Shown here one piece after another: positions 45,001 through 55,175 of a stretch of 64,000 nt of DNA. The position numbers and the translations under genes were made by a program. Location of the stretch: contig LR990060.1 of assembly GCA_905147135.1 (NCBI GenBank), positions 574,001 through 638,000 on the forward strand. The letters are read 5' to 3'. The notes beneath the pieces are model-generated. The model ran no database searches and had not been told where the DNA came from. It worked only from the letters and a program-made list of their open reading frames with translations. The DNA comes from Blastobasis lacticolella (lineage: Eukaryota; Arthropoda; Insecta; Lepidoptera; Blastobasidae). Within the stretch, counting starts at the first letter, position 1. Each line of letters starts with the position of its first letter.

Positions 45001-48000
45001 ACTATCGCGGTTATTATCATATGTCAATCACGCGTCGAAATATCAGGCTACTCGTAAACAACTGTACGTGGTACGAAGCCCGGAACATACCTTTAAAGTG
45101 TACAGTGATATATGTACTTCAGAATTTTAATAAACTCTAACACTAAAGTTTATCGTCACAACGATAATGACATTGATGATCTTGATGACCATAATGCTAA
45201 TAGTAATGATGATGCAGGTGATTGAAGAGTTCAAGTACGCGGTGGTCCCAAGATTGGAAGAGCTAGAGAAAGGGGTCATCCACGGCGACGTCAACGAGAT
45301 GAATGTTGTAGTCGCAAAGAAGCAAGGAAGGTGAGAGATTGTTTTATATAGAACCTATTTTTAGCTACTAAAGAACAGGTAGCCGACCTAATGGAGAGCG
45401 GGAACAATTTCGATATTAAGTAACTGTACTGGCCGTGTGGCGTCCGTCGGAGTAGAATAGCACCAACCCCTAACACTCGTGGGTGTCGTACGAGGCGACA
45501 AATTTTTTCGAGGCCAAAAATCTAGTCTCTGTAGAATGGTAAAATGGGCAGCAGCGTCTTCCATGCACCGTCAAGCGTGAAGATTATGGCAATAACCTCC
45601 TCTTTCGTGGGAGAGGTCTTAAGTCCTGCAGTAAACTATTATGGGCTGCGATCATCATGTATTTCGTATTCAGATGCATTATTTCTTATGTAGAAGGCGT
45701 TGGAGCATATTTTCTCAGATTCAGATTTGATGCAGTAGTTTACAGTAGTAGTTTGTTTATTATGTGCATATGACATGAAAATACATCACTGTTATCTTTA
45801 TCAGATAGCGTTGTTTGTTTTGTGTCGCAGTTTCGTGACACACTAGAGATAAATGTGCCAAAAATATTTATGAAAAATAGTTGTCCATCACAGTTAGAAA
45901 GAATTGCCTTGGTAACAAGTATGTATTATATTAGACCAAATACCGGAAGACGTAGCGTGGTTCACAAGGTACCAGCTGGATGTAGAAGGCATATGACCGA
46001 CCTTTGTGGAGGTTTCTGGAGGAGGCCTATGCCCAGCAGTGGACGTCTGCCGGCTGATATGATGATCTTGATAAAAATTCCGCTCAACTCAGTCACGAGT
46101 TACCTACAAGACAAATATCTTAAGGCAGACTACCGAGAACAAGGGCGGCAGCGATTTATGTTGTATATTTCAACACTGTGTTCTCAGGGTTCATTCGAAT
46201 TTAGAACGAACTTTTTCATTCCATTTCCATGACTTTATCGTACATTTTATGGGCAATGATTGGCTCCTTTGTCACTAGATGTGTCTGAACAGAAAACCAT
46301 TATGCATCATGTTAATGTTACGGCTTGTGGTAGAAGCTCCCTTTTGAATTTATTGTCAAATTATTCAGACATGTTCTAATTTGGATTATATTATTAGCGT
46401 TTCTTTATCATAATATTAGGAACCTCGCTCTTGTCGGCGAAGCAATCATTACTTCACTATCTATCTATCTATCACATTAGTCCGCTATTAATTTAATCGT
46501 TTTTTACTACCTTCATAGGTATTTTATGTAGATGCATAAGTTTATGATCTCTGCTATATGTTTAGGACGAACGCTAGAGTCATGAGGATTTGCTCCAAGA
46601 TCCTGGATGGGATCCTGCTGAGGTGAGCCAAGGGTGGTATGGTTCGTTGTATTTAAACACCTTAACCCTTGGCATACCTCAGTCAGGTCTATGACAACCT
46701 GATAGTGATAATATCGTAATCATTAACCGAGAGTATTTTCCGGGACTCTTATCGGGTATCTTGGTTTTCATGGTTTATTAGTTTCAGCCTATCATAGTTT
46801 TCTGTCGTAGATATGGTTCATATCCGTTGATTCTTCCACTGAATTTGATTTTACCTTAAGATACCAGTTAACTTTTTTAGTTTACTTTCGGCATCTGGGT
46901 TGGTACTTTCTTAGCCCTAAGTAAATATACTATTCTTCTCTCGATGTTCTCAGTTTCTTATGTATTTTTTAAAATTAGGATGTCTACTATTATTGGTGTG
47001 CTACTGGTGCCTTACATTGGAAAATAATGCTTAATAATGATTAATTTTAATTTGAAAATATTCTTTATTCATTATTGAAATTAGGTTTAAATAATACCAA
47101 ACGACATGCAATGTCGAAGAGTGCCATTTGATTTGATCCTTTGATTGTTCATGGATTCGTCACGTTAAGATTGTGCAATATTGTCTCGCATAAAAAAGTG
47201 CCCAAATTTAAGTAATACGGACGGTTTTATATGAAAACTTGACACGTGTGTTGAATATGAAATTATGCGGACTATTTCTCATCAAAACCAAGAATAGTTT
47301 TAATACTGTGATTGCGCCACTGCAGGTGCATATATCAGGCACATTTCAGCACGTTTTATCGACAGGTCAGCGCTGACCATTTGGCCTTTCATTTTCCTTA
47401 TAACGAGAGTTATTGATAGTAGAGTATCAGAAACTAAATTCAGAATAATAAATAAGAGAGATCCGAAAAGCTTTGTTAACTGTATAGTTAAGACTTTAGA
47501 AGAGATCAGTCCAAGTTTTTAGGAATAGGATAGGCAAGCGTCGTGTAGAACGCCCTCTGATCTGAAAGGCTGCAGGTCGTCCGAGGGTACATTGACGCTC
47601 ATTATTGGAGGCCTGTGACAGCTGTGGACTAGTATCGATCTAAATGATGATGACGATCTAAATGTCTTCTCCTCCGGCACGTATTCCTGCTTATCTGACC
47701 GTTGGATCGATTGAGAAAATTCTTGTTCATCTGACAGTCGGACTAAGTTGAAAAAAATCTTGTTCGTTTAATAGTCGGATGAAGTTGGGTACACTTCCTG
47801 TTGGTGCGACTTAAAGGGCTTGTTTCCAATCCACAACTTAATATTTACTCCCTCAATTCCAGTACATCGGATTACCGCATCGCCGGCATCATCGACTTTG
47901 GTGATATCCAGTATTCTTACTACGTGTTCGAGCTGGCCATTACTATGACCTACATGATGCTGCTGAGCGGTGACCCTCAGAGCGGAGGCTACGTGCTGGC

Positions 48001-48943
48001 AGGGTACACCGTGAACAGACGACTGCCTGACGAGGAGTACAGGCTACTCAAGGTAAGGCAGAAATCGGATTGTATACATTTTTTGTTAGACTAACCAGGC
48101 ATTTTCATACCTGGGCTGTATAGCTGGCAAGCGCCCGGTGGACGGCCCAGGTAACGATGGATGGACGAAGTCAGTAAATACATGCTTGAACTCCAGACAA
48201 ATCAGGAACAAATCGCGCAAGATAGGGACGGAGTCGGAGTCTTGTGTCGGAGGCTAAGGCTAATCCACTTCCGGTCGCTGAGCCAGCGAACTAAGTAAGT
48301 AAGCTACGCATTTGAACGCTATCTCACCTGGTGGTAAGCGACGATGCGGCCGAAGATGGAGCATGCCCGTCTTGGGCCTATTGAATGTAGCCTTAAAGGC
48401 GTCCAGATTATAATGATCAGGGAACACGCTCGCAGGCAACGCGTTCCACTCCTTAGCCGTACCCATTATAAAAGTTGAACCAAAGCGGCTTGTTCGGATA
48501 GCTGAAAGATCCATTACAAAAACATATCTCTTCAATTCTCAAAATTGTTAACCTCCCTACATAATTTACAAAATAAGATGGAAGTTGATATACTGTAAGG
48601 GTACCGTGGGTTATTCTATGTCATCGAGTACAAGAAATATGCCACTTTGTAGCGATAGCTAGAGGCTTAGTAGACCCACAAAACATTGCTCTGTTTATGT
48701 ACAACATGGCATCATATATAAATATGTCAATACTTTCAGACCCTGATATGCTCGAGACTGGTGCAGAGCCTCGTCCTCGGAGCGTACACCAAGGAGCAAG
48801 ATCCTAGCAACACATACGTGTCTTCCACCGAGAAGGCTGACGGTTGGGGCCTCCTGAAGAAGATCAGGAAGTCCAAGCCCAACGAAGATGGGGACCCGAC
48901 CGACTGGAAGACCATTGCCAACGAATACTTGACCAGGAGTTAG
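38732..48943 (+). CDS. Hykk: Hydroxylysine kinase (HYKK/AGPHD1-like), six joined coding exons
   Basis: Joining 38732-39014, 40792-40991, 44215-44334, 45218-45330, 47863-48052 and 48740-48943 gives 1110 nt: 369 codons and a TAG, close to the vertebrate protein (about 373 aa). By family knowledge the enzyme phosphorylates 5-hydroxy-L-lysine using GTP in lysine/collagen breakdown. Seen motifs: [10 protein letters not shown] (residues 38-47, nucleotide-loop region), YVLKI with Lys71, the catalytic loop [11 protein letters not shown] (223-233) and IIDFGD (248-253, metal-binding Asp). All internal boundaries have AG acceptors and GT donors, and phases agree (1,0,0,2,0). The ATG at 38732 has a strong context (CAAAATGG). 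There is no signal peptide, so it is probably cytosolic. No frameshift or missing key residue is seen. Introns carry SINE, LINE and MITE copies. An upstream in-frame exon may extend the N-terminus by 21 residues. Identification is confident; exact exon 3 start is the least certain boundary. Confidence 0.93.
39068..39307 (-). mobile_element. SINE-A in HYKK intron 2
   Basis: Reverse copy ending in the tRNA head GCTCGGCTACAGACGCTCC. Confidence 0.8.
39365..39545 (-). mobile_element. LINE C-terminus, degraded (family L)
   Basis: TCATATCAGCCGAAAGACGC, TAGGCCTCCCCCAGAGATCT, CATCCAGCTGGGACC. Forward relatives at 45930-46070. Confidence 0.65.
39575..39770 (+). mobile_element. SINE-B, 5' end diverged
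   Basis: GGGTGTCGTAGAAGACAAC, GAAAATGGGCAGCAACG, CAACCCGCCTGCCAAGCG, TCCTGCAGTGGACTG. Confidence 0.8.
39772..40498. other. HYKK intron 2, unrecognised part
   Basis: AT-rich; G11 run at 40372-40382; no repeat family seen. Confidence 0.4.
40499..40761 (+). mobile_element. SINE-B in HYKK intron 2
   Basis: GTGGCCGGGTGTCTGGCAG to GGGCTGTGATGATGATGA, ending about 30 bp before the exon 3 acceptor. Confidence 0.85.
40792..40991 (+). CDS. Hykk: HYKK exon 3
   Basis: Donor CAG|GTAAGT at 40992. The acceptor chosen is cccag ending 40791, which gives [16 protein letters not shown] after NFL and restores the phase. A second AG at 40802-40803 also keeps the frame but drops four residues (and makes a Met at the junction). 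The longer form fits the family, where a short linker precedes the TCPRP-like segment. Encodes residues 95-161, ending NLDTKLQ. Confidence 0.88.
41124..41982. mobile_element. MITE-4, interrupted by SINE-B
   Basis: Inverted ends GTCTAGACTGACTTGTCTTA / revcomp of TAAGACTAGTCAGTCTGGAC. It also shares internal CACGACTGGCCGTATCAATC (reverse) with 29457-29650. Lies in HYKK intron 3. Confidence 0.65.
41657..41945 (+). mobile_element. SINE-B with 11-bp TSD, inside MITE-4
   Basis: attgtttgttt at 41646-41656 and 41946-41956 bounds the copy; it has a small internal duplication (CATTTTC.ATTGTTATATTTA). Confidence 0.88.
42333..42420 (+). mobile_element. SINE-A 3' fragment
   Basis: CGCCAAATCCTGGATCATTG to CATTAACGCCAAGATGACC, tail only. 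Confidence 0.75.
42797..42911. mobile_element. MITE-7 copy 3 (HYKK intron 3)
   Basis: GTGCCACAAA left, GGTGGCAC right; core GGTGTCGCTGTTGTTGA and TTTCAAAATGGCGA. Confidence 0.6.
43143..43352 (+). mobile_element. SINE-A 5' half, diverged
   Basis: GCGTCGCTCGGTGGCG head, B box GGATTCGAACCCC, body to ATCCAATCTTGTCAGG. Confidence 0.7.
43453..43703. mobile_element. MITE-1 copy a, 251 bp, TA-flanked
   Basis: Inverted ends GAGCTCGTCTAGTCTAA / TTAGATTAGACGAGCTC, extending inward through GACGCGCCCCACTA-like sequence; TA on both sides (43451, 43704). Lies in HYKK intron 3. No coding. Confidence 0.88.
44215..44334 (+). CDS. Hykk: HYKK exon 4
   Basis: Acceptor tttccag ends 44214 and donor GAG|GTGAGG starts 44335; phase 0 at both ends, 40 codons (residues 162-201), [20 protein letters not shown] then a charged helix. 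The family commonly has a NFxH...WML segment after the LQ that closes the previous exon. Confidence 0.9.
44500..44640. repeat. Family C3-like scrap with a 61-bp hairpin
   Basis: CAGATAGGCGAGCGAATCAC, CAAAGTAGTCACGACCTATGG resemble C3; then 25-bp arms (44579-44603, 44615-44639) around an 11-nt loop, one mismatch. Confidence 0.75.
45218..45330 (+). CDS. Hykk: HYKK exon 5 (catalytic loop)
   Basis: Acceptor gatgcag ends 45217; donor AAG|GTGAGA starts 45331 (phase 2). It encodes [19 protein letters not shown] and then the APH-family catalytic loop [11 protein letters not shown] (residues 223-233). His, Asp and the second Asn of the loop are all present, so the copy looks catalytically competent. 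Confidence 0.92.
45427..45662 (+). mobile_element. SINE-B in HYKK intron 5
   Basis: TGGCCGTGTGGCGTCCGTCG to ATTATGGGCTGCGATCATC. Confidence 0.85.
45930..46070 (+). mobile_element. LINE C-terminus, frameshifted (family L)
   Basis: TGGATGTAGAAGGCATATGA, TGGAGGAGGCCTATGCCCAG, CAGTGGACGTCTGCCGGCTG. Confidence 0.65.
46075..47600. other. HYKK intron 5, unrecognised part
   Basis: (TATC)n near 46450; otherwise unique-looking AT-rich intron DNA. Confidence 0.4.
47863..48052 (+). CDS. Hykk: HYKK exon 6 (DFG motif)
   Basis: Acceptor attccag ends 47862; one base completes Ser239. It encodes [20 protein letters not shown] and the following helical segment [12 protein letters not shown], then GGYVLAGY. 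Asp250 of IIDFGD is the expected metal ligand. Donor AAG|GTAAGG at 48053, phase 0. Confidence 0.92.
48160..48300 (+). mobile_element. LINE C-terminus scrap
   Basis: GGAGGCTAAGGCTAATCCAC, GGTCGCTGAGCCAGCGAAC, as at the end of the family at 52985 (reverse). Confidence 0.5.
48300..48535 (-). mobile_element. LINE C-terminus (family C2) in HYKK intron 6
   Basis: Reads [36 protein letters not shown]. Confidence 0.8.
48740..48943 (+). CDS. Hykk: HYKK last coding exon
   Basis: Acceptor actttcag ends 48739. Encodes residues 303-369: [17 protein letters not shown] (the family has a CSR..QSL segment here), then a charged stretch and WGLLKKI, ending NEYLTRS and TAG at 48941-48943. Confidence 0.92.
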   Translation, partial: TLICSRLVQSLVLGAYTKEQDPSNTYVSSTEKADGWGLLKKIRKSKPNEDGDPTDWKTIANEYLTRS

Positions 48944-49365
48944 ATGGAGTGGATACAGATTTCTGTAGAACGCGATACCGTGCTTTGTTTTGTTGAGGTC
49001 GTACACTTGTTTCGGAGGCTCATAGATATTTTGAAGGGATGCTTGCTGTACTTTTGAAGTGGAAGTAGGTATCTATATGTATTACTATTTTTAGACGTAG
49101 TTTTCGTGAATTTCCTTTATGGCTTGATCGTGTTTGCTTTGTTAATTTTGTTTTCATTGTACTTATCCCTTTTTGTCAATTGCACTATGGTAGATCGTAA
49201 CATTTCTTTGTTCATTTTTAGTATATGATTTTGAACCTCCTCGTCTTATTTAGTTATGAATAGTGAGCAATATTAAATGTAATTAAATGAGTCAATTCAC
49301 TGTCAAATTGTATTTTGTACGTAAGAGAAGTTAGTATTAAATAAAGACTGTTATAGAAATTCTGA
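48944..49365 (+). other. Hykk: HYKK 3' UTR
   Basis: About 400 nt of AT-rich sequence after the stop, with no repeat family I recognise, running to an AATAAA and a T-rich stretch. The end is estimated at about 20 nt past the signal. Confidence 0.6.
49340..49345 (+). terminator. Poly(A) signal AATAAA of HYKK
   Basis: Only canonical AATAAA in the HYKK 3' flank, 397 nt after the stop codon, followed within 25 nt by a T-rich run. Confidence 0.7.
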
Positions 49366-49384
49366 TTTTTTTTAGCCCTATAGG

Positions 49385-49500
49385 TACTAAGCCTCCTTCA
49401 GTCAGGGTCCTATCGACCTCTCTGTCCTACGGACCGCGTCAGACCTAATCACAGGTGATGCGCACGCTTACTTGCCGGTGGCTCTGGGCGTGCGCACTTC
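49385..49500. repeat. Dispersed repeat N
   Basis: CCTACGGACCGCGTCAGACC and TGCCGGTGGCTCTGGGCG; the first block recurs at 30612 and the second at 31098, 470 bp apart there. Confidence 0.5.
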
Positions 49501-49744
49501 TTGACACCCACAAATCCACTTGTCCATAAGCACTCTCCCTTAACTGGCTACAACACACGCCCGATAGGTTCCGACTGATCAGGTTTTAGCATAGTTGGCA
49601 GTGATGGATAGAGCTTTCCACTATTCGTTAGATAATGTACACCTACTATACTACCTATAAAGCTAGAGTTTGCTTTATGTTCGTTGTTTAACGCATTAAT
49701 CTCTGAAAGTACGCAATCAATATCGAAAATTCTAACAATAGGTA

Positions 49745-49995
49745 GAGCTCATCTAGTCTAAAATGACGCGCCCCACTACTTAGTTAGTTGATTTCGATGT
49801 GTGAGTGCAAATATTGATAACGACACTTCATCTGTGTGGGAGCCAATGAACGACGCGTGCTGCTACGTTTGAATCTCACCGGCAACTGAATGACCAATTA
49901 CAACGGCATTTGTACATGTATTGCGTCCATATTTTAAACTTGCTTGTGTGCGGTAATGCGATAGTGGGGCGTGTCATTTTAGATTAGACGAGCTC
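49745..49995. mobile_element. MITE-1 copy b, 251 bp, TA-flanked
   Basis: Same length and orientation as 43453-43703, with roughly ten substitutions by eye. TA at 49743 and 49996. Confidence 0.88.
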
Positions 49996-50404
49996 TACCT
50001 ATCTGTAATATATTCTTTCCGAGTATCACTATTTACACTAGAATGTCATAGAGTGCAGTCTTAGGGTACTTTCTTCATGACCCGGAAGAGTAGGTATCTG
50101 AATCTTGCGAAAGAGTTTGTTAGGACAGTTTGGAATTGGTACTGATCGCTGGGTAAAAAGCGCGGGAGACGGCTAAATAATAAATCATATTTCTTCCTCC
50201 TGTATAGGTAGGTATATAATTTTTCACTGTTTCCTAATCACTCTTAAAGATCCTAAAGAAGGAACTTAGATCAACTATTAAGGGCAGGAAGGCCTTCCAT
50301 ATTTTTTTTTTATAAAAAATGTGCTTTGACAACAAAGAGATTGGAAAGTTAGCTTAATGGTTAGACTGGCAATTTTTTTTCTCTGTTTTGGTCAAATTCG
50401 CAGA

Positions 50405-50616
50405 GAGCTTTCTAACCACAAAGTTGGCAAAGCTTGTGTTATGGGTGTTGGATAACTGATGAACTAATTATATACTTTTTCTTTATACATACTACATCCA
50501 GACTAGTAACAGAAAATAAAATTCATCATTTCAATTTCTGCGCGGCCGGGTATCGAACCCGGGACCTCTGCGTGGCGATCGGCATGTTAACCAACTGAAC
50601 CGCTACGTCGTCAAAT
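50405..50616 (-). mobile_element. SINE-D
   Basis: From AAGCTTGTGTTATGGGTGTT to CGGGTATCGAACCCGGGACC and CTACGTCGTC; the last part of the tail is missing. Confidence 0.8.
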
Positions 50617-50929
50617 GTGGTCGTAATTTGTATGTAGGTATGCCATCTACTGGCGATTTTTTACACTAGAAAGTCTTACGACTGCAGAACTTGAGTTTAT
50701 GATCAACCAAGGTTCAATGCGTTGTCGGTTAGAGTTGCTTAGTGGTATTTCTTATCTTCACTAGATGGCGGTAGGTTACCGTAATTCGAAATAACTTTTT
50801 CACATTTGGGTTGTGGAAAAATGTGTACCTAATAATATCATTATTTGTAGATTATTCTAATTATTATAATTCATTAATAGTTAGAGATGTAAGTAGGTAA
50901 TGCAGGTTTATTTTTATATCATACAAGAC

Positions 50930-51005
50930 AGGCATTTGACCACCATCTCACCTGTTTGTAAGTGACGATGCGGCCGAAGATGGAACATGCCCATCTTAAG
51001 ATCAT
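50930..51005 (-). mobile_element. Family C2 3' scrap
   Basis: GGCATTTGACCACCATCTCA, GTGACGATGCGGCCGAAGAT. Confidence 0.65.
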
Positions 51006-51094
51006 CATCATCATCAGCATCATCTTTAGGTAGCTTAAATGTACCGTGATAATACATATAGACAAAATAAAATTAAACTGACAACAGCTAGGTA

Positions 51095-51315
51095 GCTATT
51101 TTATTCCAAATGAAACAAAATCTCATCCACATTCCTATGGAAACCTTCCGTCTCCATCATCAGATCAGCTCGTTGGTATCATAACATTGCATTGTTACCG
51201 AACTTACATGAGTGTGCAAAATTTCAGTTCAATCGGAAACCGGGAAACGGCTCAAATTTAACTTGCAAGATTTCATCATGAACGTCTGTTCATGATAAAA
51301 TCTTTAGGGACATGT
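51095..51315. repeat. LINE 3'-UTR-like block
   Basis: GCAAAATTTCAGTTCAATCG, GAAACCGGGAAACGGCTC: looks like a LINE 3' untranslated block; class unassigned. Confidence 0.4.
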
Positions 51316-51319
51316 GAAA

Positions 51320-52289
51320 CTAAATAAACCCTTGTAAAAATAGGTAGATGCGAACTTAGACTCCATAAAAATCGAGGACATTTCTCTGAAATTGTCATTA
51401 AAATGTTACAAATACCAGATCTAATTCAAACGATGATATTAAAAATATCTGAGATCTCGTTTCTTTAGGATAAGGCATAACGATATCCGAATACAGAACT
51501 GCCTTCATATCTTATAGAAATAACAGTGGCGCTAGCGTCCAAACAACGATAGCGCTTCGGTATAAGAAAACCGTAGTTATAAGTTCCATCACATGTTTTG
51601 ATTAGTCTGGTCCTCATCGCGTTCAGGACTATCGAAGGATCTTTATGGTACGAGCCAAGCCGTATGCGCACGCATATCAGTATGAAATATAATGCCGACT
51701 ATGCTAGCTAGACATATTTGGTGGGAACTGGTGATTAAATGTTGGTGTGTTTTTGCTATCAGATAAAACTGGACCAAGCTTTATGCCATGCCTGCGATTG
51801 CGCTGGATACCTTATCTGTCAAACAAGGACATCTATGATCTATACCGTTTTAAATACATAATTAATAAATCTATAGGTATAAAAATCGATAAGGTATGTA
51901 TGTATGTAAACTTGCATCAAATACCTTAGAATACATTGCAAAGGCGGGCTTATCCCACAATGGGATTTCTTACAGCTAACCTTAGATAAGCTGAAAGGAG
52001 CTTTAACGAGCGGTGGAAGCAACAATGAGTACCTATACTATAAACTTACAAAGTAAATTAATTTAACCTTAATAAATATATTGAAACCTATAAAAATACA
52101 TATATATAAATAACTATGCCTACACTATACAATAATAAATACTATAAATATATATTTATTATATAGTTATATTATAAGTTATATTCATTTCGATTATGCA
52201 TAAAGTTAAATTACAGTGGATAACAGCGAAGCGAAATCCAGAGGAATAACCTATTCAGGGTTTCTCAAAAGTATGTCTAATTAAAAAAA
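51320..52289. other. No feature recognised
   Basis: AT-rich, strongest at 52020-52190 (ATATAT/TATATA runs). Confidence 0.4.
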
Positions 52290-52903
52290 TTATCATCTTG
52301 GTGTTAATGTCCCGGGTTGGGCTCTCGCGCACGAGGGCCCGTGGTCCGCCTTGACCAAGATCCAGGATCTGGCTGATCAGGTAATTACTGTGGGGCGACT
52401 GCCATCTTGGCCGTGTGGTGACCGGCAGAGTAGGATAGCACCAACCCCTTACGCTCATGGGTGTCGTACAAGGCGACTAATGTTTTCGAGGCAAAAGATC
52501 AAAAGTCTCCGTAGTCTGAAAAATGGGCAGCAGCATTTTCCATTGTTATATTTAAACACTGCGATCTCCAACCCGCCTGCCTAGCGTGGAGATTATGGCA
52601 ATAACCTCCCCTTTCGTGGGAGAGGCCCTAAGTCCTGCAGTGGACTGTTACGGGCTCTGATGACTGCCATCTGACCTCCGTGACCTTGCTACCAGGGGAA
52701 CCTGACCACACAACCTGACTATTCAGTCGCCTGAATGTGCAGGTTTTATCACGATGTTTTTTTTCACCATAAGAGCATCGGTTGGTATTCAACTAATGTA
52801 CGTATCTCAGAAAAGACTCATTGGTACATGCGCGTAGCGGAATTCGAACCCGGTACGTCGCTTACGAGTCGGATACCCTAACCACTCGGCCACTAGCGGT
52901 CCT
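52290..52903 (-). mobile_element. SINE-A split by a SINE-B
   Basis: Reverse SINE-A from CATCTTGGTGTTAATG to CACTCGGCCACTAGCGGTCC with SINE-B at 52408-52661 between duplicated gactgccatct. Confidence 0.9.
52408..52661 (+). mobile_element. SINE-B nested in SINE-A, 11-bp TSD
   Basis: gactgccatct at 52397-52407 and 52662-52672. 254 bp, TGGCCGTGTGGTGACCGG to GGGCTCTGAT. Confidence 0.92.
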
Positions 52904-52984
52904 AAATAAAATCTTCTTTAACATTAGTTAATTGAATTAATGAATATGTTGTGTGTATTGGTATAAGTTTCATATGCAAATCCT

Positions 52985-53240
52985 TACTCCTTACTTACTA
53001 TGTTAACGCAATGACCCAAAATGAGTCTGGGCCTCCGACACTAAGATGTTCCATTCGACTCTGTCCTGTGCCCTGTATTCCACCTCCTGCCAACAGTCAG
53101 CCTGGAGTTCCAACAGGTCCTTTTCCACTTCGTCCCTCCAGTGATACCTGGGACGTCTGACAAGTTGCCGACCACTGGGTCGTCCCAAGTATAATTTCTT
53201 CACTGCTACCGTCCTCTCTACGTGGCCAAGCCAGCTAAAC
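52985..53240 (-). mobile_element. LINE C-terminus
   Basis: Reads SWLGHVERTVAVKKLYLGRP, RPRYHWRDEVEKDLLELQA, RAQDRVEWNILVSEAQTHFG. Intact frame for about 80 codons, then the natural end. Confidence 0.8.
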
Positions 53241-53584
53241 CTATGGGCTTATGTTTCGCCAATGATAGGAGGCCCCAAATTCTTTAGACAAGTTAATTTC
53301 AAGTGAAAGGAAATTTGCATTAACTTTACCCAGTATCTAAGTATTACCACCGACTAAATTTATCTAAGTATGCCATTAGCGATACATCATAAATCATGCC
53401 CATGTTCACTCGACTTTCATTGCGTAAATAACTAATACTTAGCCAGGGAAATTACGTAAAACCAATTGAGGTTTACGTATTCGTGACCTTTATTTAAAGC
53501 GTTTTCGATATTTTACAACTTTGTTACGCAGTTGTTGGTATGTTTTCTTAACTAAATACCGATTTAGAGGCGTCATTTATGGAG

Positions 53585-53755
53585 TTAAGTCATCATTATC
53601 GTCCTAGCGCTTATCCCGGCCTCTGCCACTCCTACCCATTCTCCGCTTTCCTACCCATTCTTCTCCACTTCGCCCGGTCTTCGGCATCCTCGCGACGTAT
53701 ACCGTTGGCTCTCGCATCCGACTCAGCGATGACAATCCATCGCTTCTTGGTTAAG
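53585..53755 (-). mobile_element. LINE C-terminus with small internal duplication
   Basis: Reads KKRWIVIAESDARANGIRRE then DAEDRAKWRRMGRKA; CCTACCCATTCT occurs twice (53632, 53652). Confidence 0.75.
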
Positions 53756-53879
53756 ATCCTGCCTAAGCTTGCTCACCAGTACAATGTCGTTAGCGTACTT
53801 CATAAGTCAAAGAGGCTCTTGCAGGATTTCCGCTGAGAGGGCATCGAGCATGGTGAACAGCTACTTTAATCTGAAGGGG

Positions 53880-53951
53880 TTAGTATGGCCGAACTCGGCA
53901 CCTCTTGCTTCCAAGTAAGACTAGCGGAGTCATTAGGCCACCGACGCTTAT
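53880..53951 (-). mobile_element. SINE-A head fragment
   Basis: CCGAACTCGGCACCTCTTGC..GGCCACCGACGCTT, reverse tRNA-like head only. Confidence 0.65.
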
Positions 53952-54265
53952 AAGAGCCATCATTATAACGCATCCAATTACGTCTTAATACCGTAGCAGC
54001 ATAAAATAAGACGCTTAATACCTGTTACATTAAATTGATGTCTCCATTAATCCCGTTCGGACATCGCTAACGAACACTGGCTACAAGAAACAGCTGCAAA
54101 AACTACACTATCACCGTCTTATGAGTCTCTATATGGCAATAAAGTCTACTTTTTGTTGCGCGTCGGTTAAAGAGCTGACGGTTCATAAATAATGTCGAAA
54201 CAAGCATTTGGCTCTTAATTATGTTTACGCGGGATTACGTTAAAATAACGGTGAGTGTTTGGGAT

Positions 54266-54779
54266 GTGCGTCGGTGGACGAGTGGTAACGGAATTCGACT
54301 CGCAAGCGAGAGGTACCGGGTTCGAATCCCACTGCCGCCATGTACAAATGGCTCTTTTCTGAGTTATGTGCATTAGTTGAATACTAGTCGATGCTCTGAC
54401 GGTAAGGGAAAACTACGTTAGGAAATCTTACCATTTGGTCGATTGAATGTATAACCGTGATCCAATCTGAGGGCCTATCGGCTATCTCAGTGGACAACTG
54501 AATTTGGCATAAAAAATCTGACACTACTATAATTTGGTAGACGCTATTGCCAGTTTTCAACGTAGATGACGTGGTGTAGAATTATCTAGTGTCAAATACA
54601 GTTGTCAACTGAGTTAGCCAATAGCCCCGCTGGTCAGGTTCCGCTGGTAGCAGGGTCAGATGGCAGTCGCTCCACTGTTATTACTTGATCTGCTAAATCT
54701 TGGAGTGTAGTCAAGGCGGGCCCAACGCCCTCTTGTGCAAGAGTGGCGAGAGCACAACCGGGACATTAACGCCAAGAAA
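54266..54779 (+). mobile_element. SINE-A split by MITE-3
   Basis: Head GCGTCGGTGGACGAGTGG, body to CCAATCTG, MITE-3 at 54470-54629, then CTGGTCAGGTTCCGCTGG to CATTAACGCCAAG. Confidence 0.88.
54470..54629. mobile_element. MITE-3, 160 bp, inside SINE-A
   Basis: Inverted ends GGGCCTATCGGCTATCTCAG / CTGAGTTAGCCAATAGCCCC, and CAACTG/CAGTTG further in. CTG flanks both sides (54467, 54630). Confidence 0.8.
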
Positions 54780-54884
54780 ATTATATATTATTAACAGCGA
54801 GTGTTTGGATTTGTTTTCGCTTTCCGATCATAGTGAGAGGTGAATTAATTAACTATAAATGTTACCTAATGTGTTACTAAAACC

Positions 54885-55055
54885 GTGTACAAATGACTCT
54901 TTTCTGAATAACGTACATCAGTTCAACAGTAACCGATGCTCTTACGGTAAGGGAAAACATTGTGATGAAACCAGCACATTCAGGCGACTGAATATGTAAC
55001 CATGATCCAATCTGGTCAGGATTCCCTGGTAACAGGGACACGGTTGTGCTCTCGC
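54885..55055 (+). mobile_element. SINE-A fragment with internal deletion
   Basis: From GTACAAATGACTCTTTTC; GTAACAGGGACACGG is joined directly to GTTGTGCTCTCGCG, skipping most of the 3' half. Confidence 0.7.
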
Positions 55056-55102
55056 GGGTACCTGCAGTCTGCTATGACTATGATCACGGATTAGATATAT
55101 CA

Positions 55103-55175
55103 AGTTAATAGGCTGCGGTGACTGCTTACCATCAGGCAGGCCGCAAGCTTGTTTGCCATCTTAGTGGTATAAAAA
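55103..55175 (+). mobile_element. LINE 3'-end (family C3), A-rich tail
   Basis: GGCTGCGGTGACTGCTTACC, CATCAGGCAGGCCGCAAGCT, TATAAAAAAAT. Confidence 0.65.

Noticed and set aside
48761..48943. Separate 60-codon ORF at the end of HYKK
   Set aside because: It is the in-frame tail of the last HYKK exon.
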